Source: Streptomyces hygroscopicus subsp. hygroscopicus (lineage in GTDB: Bacteria; Actinomycetota; Actinomycetes; Streptomycetales; Streptomycetaceae). From it: 64,000 nucleotides of DNA. Each line of letters opens with the position of its first letter. Within the stretch, counting starts at the first letter, position 1. The notes under the pieces are model-generated. The model worked only from the letters and a program-made list of their open reading frames with translations, was not told the origin of the DNA and made no database searches. The stretch spans positions 1 through 64,000 of the forward strand of contig NZ_BBOX01000097.1 of assembly GCF_001553455.1 (NCBI RefSeq), in the 5' to 3' direction. A program made the position numbers and the translations under genes. Positions 15,377 through 23,361 of this stretch are shown one piece after another.

Positions 15377-18064
15377 CTAGTTCTTCCTGCGGGGCCCGGA
15401 CGGGCCGCCGAAGATACCGCCGCTGGGGCCGCCCGGCTGGTCCGTGGACGGCGACGTGGAGGGATCGCCCGGAGAGCCGTTCCCGCCTCCGTTCTCCTCG
15501 CCTCCGTTGTCGTTTCCGCCGTTGTCGTGGCACTTGAGGTCCAGCGGGTCGCAGCTGTCCGTGGGGGTCGGACTGCCGGACGGGGACTCCGACGGCGACT
15601 CCGAGGGCGACTCCGAGGGCGACTCCGACGGCGACTCCGACGGCGAATGCGACGGCGGGGGCGGGGACGGGCTCGCATCCTCACCGAAGATCTTCTGACC
15701 GATCGGGGTGGCCGCGGGGAAGGCCTTGACCGGCTCGTCCTTCAGGGCGCCGCGCATGTAGTCGGCCCAGATCTCCGCCGGGAACGACGCACCGTGGATC
15801 GTCTTCTGGCCGCCCACACCGCGCATGGACAGGAACTTCTGGCTCTTGGCCTGGTCGTTGACCCGCCACATGCCGATCGCGGTGGACAGCTGCGGGGTGT
15901 AGCCGGAGAACCAGGCCGACTTGTTCTCGTCGGTGGTTCCGGTCTTGCCCGCGACCGGCCGGCCGATCTGCGCCGAGCTGCCGGTGCCGTGCTGGACCAC
16001 GTTCTCCAGGACGTCGGTGACGTTGTTCGCCACGTTCGAATCGAATGCCCGCTTGAGCTCGACGTCCTTCTTGTGGTCGTAGACGGTGCCGTCCTTGTCC
16101 TCGACCCGCTCGACCGAGTACGGCTCGGCCTGCTCGCCGCTGGCCGCGAAGGTCGCGTACGCACCGGCGAGCCGGATGGCGCTGGGTGCCGAGGTACCGA
16201 GCGAGAACGTCGGGGTGATCGAGGCGAGCTGCTCCTTGCTGAGGCCCGCGGCCAGGGCCGCGTCCCGCACCTTGTCGGTACCGACGTCCATGCCCAGCTG
16301 GATGTACGGGGTGTTCACCGAGAACTGCATCGCGGTGCGCAGGCTGATCGGGCCCTTGTCCTCGTCACCGTCGTTCCTCTGGTGCCACTCCCTGCCGTCC
16401 TTGTCGTGCCAGACGGTGCCGTCGTAGTCCCGCAAGGTCACCTTGTTGTCGCCGTTGTAGACGCTCTTCGGCGAGACGAGGGTGCGTTCGGAGTCGGGCT
16501 GGTCCCGTGGGCCCTCGGGATCGCGGACGCCGTTGGTCATCGCGGCGGCCAGCACGAAGGGCTTGAAGGTCGAGCCCACCTGGACACCGGTGTAGTCGGC
16601 GTTGTTGCGATAGTGCTCCAGCGCGTCCTTGCCGCCGTAGATGGCCACGATCTTGCCCGTCTTGGGTTCCACCGAGGCACCGCCGAACTGGACGTATTTG
16701 TCCACGTCGCGCTCTTTCGGCTTGATGTTCTCCTTGGTGACCTTCTCGACCGCCCGGGTCAGCTCACTGATCTTCTTCCGGTCGAAGGTGGTGCGGATCT
16801 GATAGCCGCCCTTGTCCAGCTGCGACTTGCTGATGCCCGTGTTGGCGACGATGTAGTTGTCGGCGAGATCGGTGAGATAGCCGATCTGACCCTGCTTGTT
16901 CGTGGCGACCTTCGGGTCCCGGGGCATCGGGAACTTCTTGTCGATCCACTTCTGGGCCTCGCTCTTGGACATCCGGTTGACGGCGACCTCACGCCGGAGG
17001 ATCCACTCCCAGCGGGCCTTGGCGCGCTTGGTGTTGGCCTCCTTGGTGGCCACGGCGCCGTAGCCGCCGTTGGGGTCGTAGAGGTTCGGGCCATTGAGCG
17101 TGGAGGCCAGGAAGGCGCTCTGACTCGCGGTCAGGTCCTCGCAGTCCCGGTCGTAGTAGGCGCGCGCCGCCGCCTGGCATCCGTAGGCCCCGCGCCCGTA
17201 GTACGCGGTGTTGAGATACCCCGCGAGGATATCGTCCTTGTCCATGTCCAGTCCGACCTTGACGGAGATGAACAGTTCCTTGACCTTGCGCGTGATGGTC
17301 TGCGACTGATCCAGGTAGGTGTTCTTCACATACTGCTGGGTGATGGTCGAACCACTCTGGGTCGCGCCGCCCTTGGCCATGTTGACGACCGCGCGGGCGA
17401 TACCCATCGGGTCGACGCCACTGTCGTCGTAGAAGCTGGCGTTCTCCGCGGAGATGACCGCGTTCTGCATGGACTTGGGGATCTTGCTGAGGGGCACGAT
17501 CTGGCGGTTGAGGTCACCACCGCCGGAGACCACCATCTGCTTGCCGTCAGCCCAGTAGTAGACGTTCTTCTGGGTCTGGGACGCGGCCTGGGCGGTCGGT
17601 ACCTGCACCAGCCACAGCCCTATGCCGACGGCGCCGAGCAGCACCGCGAAGAAGAAGAGAAAGGTTCCCGTCACCAGCTTCCAGGACGGGACCCAGCGCC
17701 GGAAACCCGACTTGCCCGCGCGGGGATAGTCGATGAAGCGCTTCTTGGCGGGGCGCCCATCGCCCCCCGAGCCACGTCCGCGTCCCCCACCGGCCGCCCG
17801 CCGGCCGCCCCCGCGGCCGCCTCGCCCCGCGCCTCCCGCGCCGGGATCCGATGCTCGTCTGCGGCTGCCGCCGCGTTGGGCGGCCCGCCGGGCCGCCGCC
17901 CGGCCGCCGTAAGGACGCTCCTCCCCATGGGGGGTGGCGCCCGACCCGGCTGCGGCGTTGTGCGTCGGTGCTGCGCGGCGGCCGGACGGCTGCTGTCCGG
18001 CCCGCCGGGCCGCTGCTCGTCCGCCGCCCTGGGGCTGCGGCGGCTTGCGACGGTGCTCGCTCAT
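15377..18064 (-). CDS. Class A penicillin-binding protein (transglycosylase/transpeptidase)
   Basis: 895 residues. Order: a basic, Gly/Ala/Arg-rich cytoplasmic tail (1-125), one membrane anchor (about 129-152), the GT51 glycosyltransferase domain (catalytic Glu207 in SAENASFYDDSG, then TQSGSTITQQYVKN), a linker, and the transpeptidase domain with STFK (Ser about 499), SVN and KTGTT (about 706). The C-terminal tail is a Ser/Pro/Glu repeat of SPSE followed by an Asn/Gly-rich end, probably spanning the wall. It polymerises and cross-links peptidoglycan. The ATG at 18062-18064 follows GAGGAGAAG. It stands alone, ends at a strong terminator and diverges from padR. Confidence 0.93.
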   Translation of the reverse strand: MSEHRRKPPQPQGGGRAAARRAGQQPSGRRAAPTHNAAAGSGATPHGEERPYGGRAAARRAAQRGGSRRRASDPGAGGAGRGGRGGGRRAAGGGRGRGSGGDGRPAKKRFIDYPRAGKSGFRRWVPSWKLVTGTFLFFFAVLLGAVGIGLWLVQVPTAQAASQTQKNVYYWADGKQMVVSGGGDLNRQIVPLSKIPKSMQNAVISAENASFYDDSGVDPMGIARAVVNMAKGGATQSGSTITQQYVKNTYLDQSQTITRKVKELFISVKVGLDMDKDDILAGYLNTAYYGRGAYGCQAAARAYYDRDCEDLTASQSAFLASTLNGPNLYDPNGGYGAVATKEANTKRAKARWEWILRREVAVNRMSKSEAQKWIDKKFPMPRDPKVATNKQGQIGYLTDLADNYIVANTGISKSQLDKGGYQIRTTFDRKKISELTRAVEKVTKENIKPKERDVDKYVQFGGASVEPKTGKIVAIYGGKDALEHYRNNADYTGVQVGSTFKPFVLAAAMTNGVRDPEGPRDQPDSERTLVSPKSVYNGDNKVTLRDYDGTVWHDKDGREWHQRNDGDEDKGPISLRTAMQFSVNTPYIQLGMDVGTDKVRDAALAAGLSKEQLASITPTFSLGTSAPSAIRLAGAYATFAASGEQAEPYSVERVEDKDGTVYDHKKDVELKRAFDSNVANNVTDVLENVVQHGTGSSAQIGRPVAGKTGTTDENKSAWFSGYTPQLSTAIGMWRVNDQAKSQKFLSMRGVGGQKTIHGASFPAEIWADYMRGALKDEPVKAFPAATPIGQKIFGEDASPSPPPPSHSPSESPSESPSESPSESPSESPSGSPTPTDSCDPLDLKCHDNGGNDNGGEENGGGNGSPGDPSTSPSTDQPGGPSGGIFGGPSGPRRKN
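15588..15650 (-). repeat. 12 bp tandem repeat coding for the PBP tail
   Basis: About five copies of GACTCCGASGGC-type units encode the repeated Ser-Pro-Ser-Glu tail of the penicillin-binding protein. Copy number probably varies between strains. Confidence 0.7.
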
Positions 18065-18359
18065 GGAACGACTTCTCCTCGGGCAGGCGCTATCGCCTGA
18101 AAGCGGCAGGTGGCTTCCGGTCCCCCCCATGTGCGATCCGGTCGCACCAGGCAACCGGACGCACTGCATCCGGGACGAGGACGCATCGCGGCGTCACTTG
18201 GTTCCCATAGGTCTGCATGGCGAACAGAGTACGCACGGTCAAAACCAGCCCACCCGCCACCTTCACTCCATAACCGTCAGATTGAGTGCCACGAATTGAT
18301 GATGTGACGGCGTTCACCGTGGTCCCCCTTGTCCCACCCAGAGCGCGGTTCTATCGTCT

Positions 18360-18382
18360 TGATGTATCGAGTCGATACATCA
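18360..18382. promoter_or_regulatory. PadR operator (perfect palindrome)
   Basis: Arms TGATGTATCGA (18360-18370) and TCGATACATCA (18372-18382) around a single central G. It contains the ATGTAT/ATACAT core typical of PadR-family operators and lies 39 bp before the padR start. The gap 18065-18421 holds no gene; apart from this site it should carry the PBP promoter. Confidence 0.8.
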
Positions 18383-18421
18383 GCTCGGCATAGCAGGTTC
18401 ATAGGAGAGGGGAGGCGGGGA

Positions 18422-19132
18422 ATGAGCAGACGCTCCGGCGTCCTGGAGTTCGCCGTCCTCGGCCTGCTGCGTGAGTCCCCGATGCACGGATACGAGCTGC
18501 GGAAACGGCTCAACACCTCACTCGGGGTGTTCCGTGCGTTCAGCTACGGCAGCCTCTATCCCTGCCTCAAGACGCTGGTCGTCAACGGCTGGTTGATCGA
18601 GGAGTCCGGCAGCGCCTCGCAGGACGCTCTCGCCGCGCCCCTCTCCGGCCGCCGGGCGAAGATCGTCTACCGGCTGACCGCGGCGGGGAAGGAGCGGTTC
18701 GAGGAGTTGCTCTCCCAGACCGGGCCGGACGCCTGGGAGGACGAGCACTTCGGCGTCCGTTTCGCCTTCTTCGGCCAGACCTCACGGGACGTCCGGATGC
18801 GGGTGCTCGAAGGGCGGCGCAGCCGCCTGGAGGAGCGCCTGGAGAAGATGCGCGCCGCCATGGCCCGTACCCGCGAGCGGCTGGACGACTACACCCTCGA
18901 ACTCCAGCGACACGGTATGGAGTCGGTGGAGCGCGAGGTGCGCTGGCTGAACGAGCTGATCGAGAGTGAGCGGGCCGGCCGCGATCAGCGCGGCGGCGCC
19001 GCCGGGCAGGACCGGACGACCGATCGGGATGCGGACCGGTCTCCACAGCAGGACCAGTCAGGAGATGCGGACGGCCCGCCCCGGCACCGGGGTGGTTCCC
19101 GGCCGGATCCGTCCGATGACACCGCCAAGTGA
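18422..19132 (+). CDS. PadR family transcriptional regulator
   Basis: 236 residues. The N-terminal winged helix is clear: [23 protein letters not shown], then [19 protein letters not shown] and the wing ending in [19 protein letters not shown] Vir-type helical dimerisation domain (about 110-190) and a charged, disordered tail follow. ATG at 18422 behind GGGGAGG. A perfect palindrome 39 bp upstream suggests autorepression. Inositol-phosphate synthase follows 49 bp later on the same strand and may be co-transcribed and so co-regulated. The ligand is unknown. Confidence 0.88.
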   Translation: MSRRSGVLEFAVLGLLRESPMHGYELRKRLNTSLGVFRAFSYGSLYPCLKTLVVNGWLIEESGSASQDALAAPLSGRRAKIVYRLTAAGKERFEELLSQTGPDAWEDEHFGVRFAFFGQTSRDVRMRVLEGRRSRLEERLEKMRAAMARTRERLDDYTLELQRHGMESVEREVRWLNELIESERAGRDQRGGAAGQDRTTDRDADRSPQQDQSGDADGPPRHRGGSRPDPSDDTAK

Positions 19133-19181
19133 GGCCCGGCGTCCGCGGGGCCTCGTCCAGTACACACAGGGAGCAACCGGA

Positions 19182-20264
19182 ATGGGTTCGGTTCGTGTAG
19201 CCATCGTCGGCGTGGGCAACTGCGCCGCCTCGCTGGTACAGGGCGTCGAGTACTACAAGGACGCCGACCCGGACACCCGCGTGCCGGGTCTGATGCACGT
19301 GCAGTTCGGCGACTACCACGTGAAGGACGTGGAGTTCGTGGCCGCCTTCGACGTGGACGCGAAGAAGGTCGGCCTGGACCTCGCGGACGCCATCGGCGCC
19401 AGCGAGAACAACACCATCAAGATCTGCGACGTGCCGACGACCGGTGTCACGGTCCAGCGCGGCCACACCCTCGACGGACTCGGCAAGTACTACCGCCAGA
19501 CCATCGACGAGTCCGACGAGGCCCCGGTCGACGTCGTCCAGGTCCTCAAGGACAAGCAGGTCGACGTTCTGGTCTGCTACCTCCCGGTCGGCTCCGAGGA
19601 CGCCGCCAAGTACTACGCCCAGTGCGCCATCGACGCGAAGGTCGCCTTCGTCAACGCGCTCCCGGTCTTCATCGCCGGCACCAAGGAGTGGGCGGACAAG
19701 TTCACCGAGGCCGGGGTGCCGATCGTCGGTGACGACATCAAGTCCCAGGTCGGCGCGACCATCACGCACCGCGTGCTGGCCAAGCTGTTCGAGGACCGGG
19801 GCGTCGTCCTGGACCGCACCATGCAGCTGAACGTCGGCGGCAACATGGACTTCAAGAACATGCTCGAGCGCGAGCGTCTGGAGTCCAAGAAGATCTCCAA
19901 GACCCAGGCCGTCACCTCGCAGATCCCCGACCGTGATCTGGGCGCCGACAACGTCCACATCGGCCCGTCGGACTACGTGGCCTGGCTGGACGACCGCAAG
20001 TGGGCGTATGTCCGCCTGGAGGGCCGCGCCTTCGGCGACGTCCCGCTGAACCTGGAGTACAAGCTCGAGGTGTGGGACTCCCCGAACTCCGCGGGTGTCA
20101 TCATCGACGCGCTGCGCGCCGCGAAGATCGCCAAGGACCGCGGTATCGGCGGCCCGATCCTCTCGGCCTCCTCGTACTTCATGAAGTCGCCGCCGGTGCA
20201 GTACTTCGACAACGAGGCGCGGGAGAACGTGGAGAAGTTCATCAAGGGCGAGGTCGAGCGCTGA
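19182..20264 (+). CDS. ino1: Inositol-3-phosphate synthase
   Basis: 360 residues, the short actinobacterial form. It converts glucose-6-phosphate to inositol-3-phosphate with NAD+, the first step to phosphatidylinositol and mycothiol. The Rossmann start [22 protein letters not shown] and the family stretch [25 protein letters not shown] and [12 protein letters not shown] are diagnostic, as are the C-terminal [19 protein letters not shown] residues. ATG at 19182 behind CAGGGAG. Mycothiol links it to the thiol-redox genes elsewhere in the window. A 14 bp-stem terminator follows. Confidence 0.95.
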   Translation: MGSVRVAIVGVGNCAASLVQGVEYYKDADPDTRVPGLMHVQFGDYHVKDVEFVAAFDVDAKKVGLDLADAIGASENNTIKICDVPTTGVTVQRGHTLDGLGKYYRQTIDESDEAPVDVVQVLKDKQVDVLVCYLPVGSEDAAKYYAQCAIDAKVAFVNALPVFIAGTKEWADKFTEAGVPIVGDDIKSQVGATITHRVLAKLFEDRGVVLDRTMQLNVGGNMDFKNMLERERLESKKISKTQAVTSQIPDRDLGADNVHIGPSDYVAWLDDRKWAYVRLEGRAFGDVPLNLEYKLEVWDSPNSAGVIIDALRAAKIAKDRGIGGPILSASSYFMKSPPVQYFDNEARENVEKFIKGEVER

Positions 20265-20293
20265 GCGCCGGTCGCTGATGCCCGCCGCATGAT

Positions 20294-20328
20294 CACGGGC
20301 CTCCGGGTAATCCCCCCGGAGGCCCGTG
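20294..20328 (+). terminator. Hairpin terminator after ino1
   Basis: Perfect 14 bp stem CACGGGCCTCCGGG (20294-20307) with its complement (20315-20328) and a 7 nt loop, 30 bp past the ino1 stop codon. Confidence 0.8.
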
Positions 20329-20348
20329 CGGTGTGTGAGGCTGACGTC

Positions 20349-21686
20349 ATGCCTGTTGTGCGTGATCTCCGCGTACTGCTGCAACTGCGGGACTTCCGCC
20401 GCCTTCTCGCCGTCCGTCTGCTGTCCCAGTTGGCCGACGGCGTCTACCAGGTCGCCCTCGCCACGTACGTGGTCTTCTCCCCCGAGAAGGAGACCTCCGC
20501 CACGGCCATCGCCTCCGCCATGGCCGTCCTGCTGCTCCCCTATTCCCTCCTCGGCCCGTTCGCCGGGGTGCTGCTGGACCGCTGGCGCCGGCGACAGGTG
20601 CTGCTCTACGGCAATCTGCTGCGCTCGGGGCTGGCCGCCGGAACCGCCGTGCTGATCCTCGGCCAGGTGCCGGAGTGGCTCTTCTACGTATCGGCCCTGT
20701 CGGTGACGGCCGTCAACCGCTTTGTGCTGGCCGGTCTTTCGGCGGCCCTGCCGCGGGTGGTCGACAGCCAGGAACGTCTGGTCATGGCCAACTCCTTGTC
20801 ACCCACCGCGGGAACGCTCGCCGCCACGGCCGGGGGCAGCCTCGCCTTCATCGTCCGGCTCTCCGGCCCGGGAGGAACCTCATCGGACGCGCTGGTCGTC
20901 CTGCTGGGTGCCACGCTCTATCTGATCGCCGGGCTCACGGCCCTTCTGATGGCCCCCGGCCTGCTGGGACCGGACCCAACGGCCCTTCAGCCCCGCGTTT
21001 CCGCAGCCCTGTTGAGTACCGCACGGGGCCTGGTCGCGGGCGTACGCCATCTGCTGCAGCGCCGGGACCCCACCGTGGCACTGACCGCGATGACGCTGAT
21101 GCGCTTCTGCTACGGCGCGCTCACGGTGACGGTGCTGATGCTCTGCCGGTACGCGTGGGCCGATACCGAATCCCAGGGGCTCGCACTTCTGGGGCTGGCG
21201 CTCGGCGTCTCGGGCGCCGGCTTCTTCGTGGCGGCGGTGATCACCCCATGGGCGGTCGGCCGGCTCAGGGTCCGCACATCGTCCCGGCCGGACGGCCGGC
21301 TCTCCTGGATCATGGTGTGCGCGGGAAGCGCGGCCCTTCTGGAACCGGGACTCGGACTGCCCTTCGAACCCGCCCCCATGCTGATCGCCGCGTTCGTCCT
21401 CGGGCTGGTCACCCAGGGAGCGAAGATCGCCACCGACACCGTGGTGCAGTCCGCGGTCACGGATGAGTTCCGTGGTCGGATCTTCTCCCTCTACGACGTG
21501 CTGTTCAACGTCGCCTTCGTGGGAGCCGCCGCGGTCGCCGCCCTGATGCTGCCGCCGGACGGCACCTCGGCCACGCTGCTGATCTGTGTGGCACTGCTCT
21601 ACGCGGCCACCGCGGCCATGGTCAGGTTTCACGTGAAACATGACCGGGAGGGCACCCCCCGGAACAATGTTTCACGTGAAACGTGA
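20349..21686 (+). CDS. Major facilitator superfamily transporter
   Basis: 445 residues with about 12 membrane segments. The loop between helices 2 and 3, LLGPFAGVLLDRWRRRQVLL, matches the MFS signature (G-x-L-x-D-R-x-x-R), and GRIFSLYDVLFNVAFVG is typical of the drug-exporter/MFS_3 type. Substrate unknown. The ATG at 20349 has no obvious ribosome site, so the start is moderately sure. Its last codons are unusual: two parS sites are read in frame and give FHVKH and the final VSRET, so the cytoplasmic tail is partly dictated by ParB sites. It ends 5 bp before the convergent cca stop codon. Confidence 0.88.
   Translation: MPVVRDLRVLLQLRDFRRLLAVRLLSQLADGVYQVALATYVVFSPEKETSATAIASAMAVLLLPYSLLGPFAGVLLDRWRRRQVLLYGNLLRSGLAAGTAVLILGQVPEWLFYVSALSVTAVNRFVLAGLSAALPRVVDSQERLVMANSLSPTAGTLAATAGGSLAFIVRLSGPGGTSSDALVVLLGATLYLIAGLTALLMAPGLLGPDPTALQPRVSAALLSTARGLVAGVRHLLQRRDPTVALTAMTLMRFCYGALTVTVLMLCRYAWADTESQGLALLGLALGVSGAGFFVAAVITPWAVGRLRVRTSSRPDGRLSWIMVCAGSAALLEPGLGLPFEPAPMLIAAFVLGLVTQGAKIATDTVVQSAVTDEFRGRIFSLYDVLFNVAFVGAAAVAALMLPPDGTSATLLICVALLYAATAAMVRFHVKHDREGTPRNNVSRET
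21626..21639. promoter_or_regulatory. parS site 3
   Basis: Perfect GTTTCACGTGAAAC inside the 3' end of the MFS gene, 43 bp from site 4. Confidence 0.95.
21669..21682. promoter_or_regulatory. parS site 4
   Basis: Perfect GTTTCACGTGAAAC covering the last codons of the MFS gene, next to the convergent cca stop codon. Confidence 0.95.
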
Positions 21687-21691
21687 GGAGA

Positions 21692-23182
21692 TCAGCCCTC
21701 AGGCTGAGCCGCCCACCACTCCTGGAGCGCGGCGATCGCGGCATCGCGCCCCATCGGGCCGTGCTCCAGCCGCAGCTCCAGCAGATGCTTGTACGCCTTG
21801 CCGACCTGCGGGCCCGGGGGGATACCGAGAACTTTCATAATCTCGTTGCCGTCCAGGTCCGGGCGGATCGCGTCCAGCTCCTCCTGCTCCTGCAACCGGG
21901 CAATGCGCTCCTCGAGGCCGTCATAGGCACGCGAAAGCGCCATCGCCTTCCGCTTGTTGCGGGTGGTGCAGTCCGAACGGGTCAGCTTGTGCAGCCGGTC
22001 CAGCAGGGGCCCGGCGTCACGGACATAGCGACGGACGGCGGAGTCGGTCCATTCCCCCGTGCCGTAGCCATGGAAGCGCAGATGCAGTTCGACAAGGCGC
22101 GAAACGTCCTTGATCAGATCATTGGAGTACTTGAGCTTCGTCATCCGGAACTTGGTCATCTTGGCCCCCACCACCTCGTGGTGGTGGAAGGAGACCCGGC
22201 CGTCCTTCTCGAAGCGGCGCGTCTTGGGCTTGCCGATGTCATGCAGCAGCGCGGCCAGCCGCAGCACCAGATCGGGCCCCCCGGTCTCCAGGGCGATGGC
22301 CTGGTCCAGCACCGTCAGCGAATGCTCGTACACGTCCTTGTGGCGGTGGTGCTCATCGCGCTCCAGACGCAGCGCCGGGATCTCCGGCAGTACGCGGTCG
22401 GCGAGCCCGGTCTCGACCAGCAGCCGCAGCCCCTTGCGGGGGTGGTCCGACAGGATGAGCTTGTTGAGCTCATCGCGCACCCGCTCGGCCGAGACGATCT
22501 CGATACGGTCGGCCATCGACGTCATCGCGGCGATCACCTCGGGCGCCACCTCGAAGTCCAGCTGCGCGGCGAAACGCGCGGCGCGCATCATCCGCAGCGG
22601 ATCGTCGGAGAAGGACTCCTCGGGCGTCCCCGGGGTGCGCAGCACCCGGGCGGCGAGATCCTCCAGTCCGTTGTGCGGGTCGATGAACTCCTTCTGCGGA
22701 AGTGCCACCGCCATCGCGTTGACCGTGAAGTCCCGACGGACCAGATCCTCCTCGATGGAGTCGCCGTACGACACCTCGGGCTTCCGGGATGTCCGGTCAT
22801 AGGCTTCTGACCGATAAGTCGTGATTTCAATCTGGAAGCCCTGCTCCGACCCGTTTCCGGCGGATACGTCCTTGCGGCAGCCGACCGTGCCGAAGGCGAT
22901 GCCGACGTCCCAGACCGCGTCCGCCCAGGGCCGGACGATCTTCAGCACCTCCTCCGGACGGGCGTCCGTCGTGAAGTCCAGATCGTTACCGAGCCGGCCG
23001 AGCAGCGCGTCCCGTACCGAGCCGCCGACCAGGGCCAGATGGAAACCGGCCTGCTCGAACCGGCGGGCGAGATCGTCGGCAACGGGAGAGACCCGCAGGA
23101 GTTCGCCCACGGCGCGGCGCTGCACCTGGCTGAGCTCGTTGGTCGGCTGCGGGGATCGGCGGTCACTGTTGGCGTTCGGCAC
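21692..23182 (-). CDS. cca: CCA tRNA nucleotidyltransferase
   Basis: 496 residues. It adds or repairs the 3'-CCA end of tRNAs. The nucleotidyltransferase core has GGSVRD (53-58) and the metal-binding DLD (67-69), then RRDFTVNAMA and the RNA-binding helices. A C-terminal HD domain with LLHDIGKPKTR suggests an added phosphohydrolase activity, as in the actinobacterial type. The GTG at 23180-23182 is chosen; upstream ATG codons would give an unlikely basic extension. No strong ribosome site is seen, so the message may be leaderless. Confidence 0.93.
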   Translation of the reverse strand: MPNANSDRRSPQPTNELSQVQRRAVGELLRVSPVADDLARRFEQAGFHLALVGGSVRDALLGRLGNDLDFTTDARPEEVLKIVRPWADAVWDVGIAFGTVGCRKDVSAGNGSEQGFQIEITTYRSEAYDRTSRKPEVSYGDSIEEDLVRRDFTVNAMAVALPQKEFIDPHNGLEDLAARVLRTPGTPEESFSDDPLRMMRAARFAAQLDFEVAPEVIAAMTSMADRIEIVSAERVRDELNKLILSDHPRKGLRLLVETGLADRVLPEIPALRLERDEHHRHKDVYEHSLTVLDQAIALETGGPDLVLRLAALLHDIGKPKTRRFEKDGRVSFHHHEVVGAKMTKFRMTKLKYSNDLIKDVSRLVELHLRFHGYGTGEWTDSAVRRYVRDAGPLLDRLHKLTRSDCTTRNKRKAMALSRAYDGLEERIARLQEQEELDAIRPDLDGNEIMKVLGIPPGPQVGKAYKHLLELRLEHGPMGRDAAIAALQEWWAAQPEG

Positions 23183-23361
23183 AACAAAACAGAGTACGTG
23201 GCCGCGCGCCTCGGAGACTCCACACCAAGGCGACCACCACTGCGTAACGATCTTGTGGAGCCGTCCACAGCACTTCGTCACAGCGGGCATCGTTACCATT
23301 TCGTGGACGCACATTGTGACGACCACTGACGACCTACTGACGACGAGGGACGGGCGAGCGC

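Noticed and set aside
15588..15650. CRISPR-like tandem array
   Set aside because: The 12 bp units lie inside the PBP reading frame with no spacers; no CRISPR array or cas gene was seen anywhere in the window.
19300..19330. Extra parS-like CACGTGAA in ino1
   Set aside because: Only the core eight bases match; the outer arms differ, so it is likely chance within coding sequence.
23230..23300. Further DnaA boxes in the cca upstream gap
   Set aside because: The best candidates have two or more mismatches and are not clustered.
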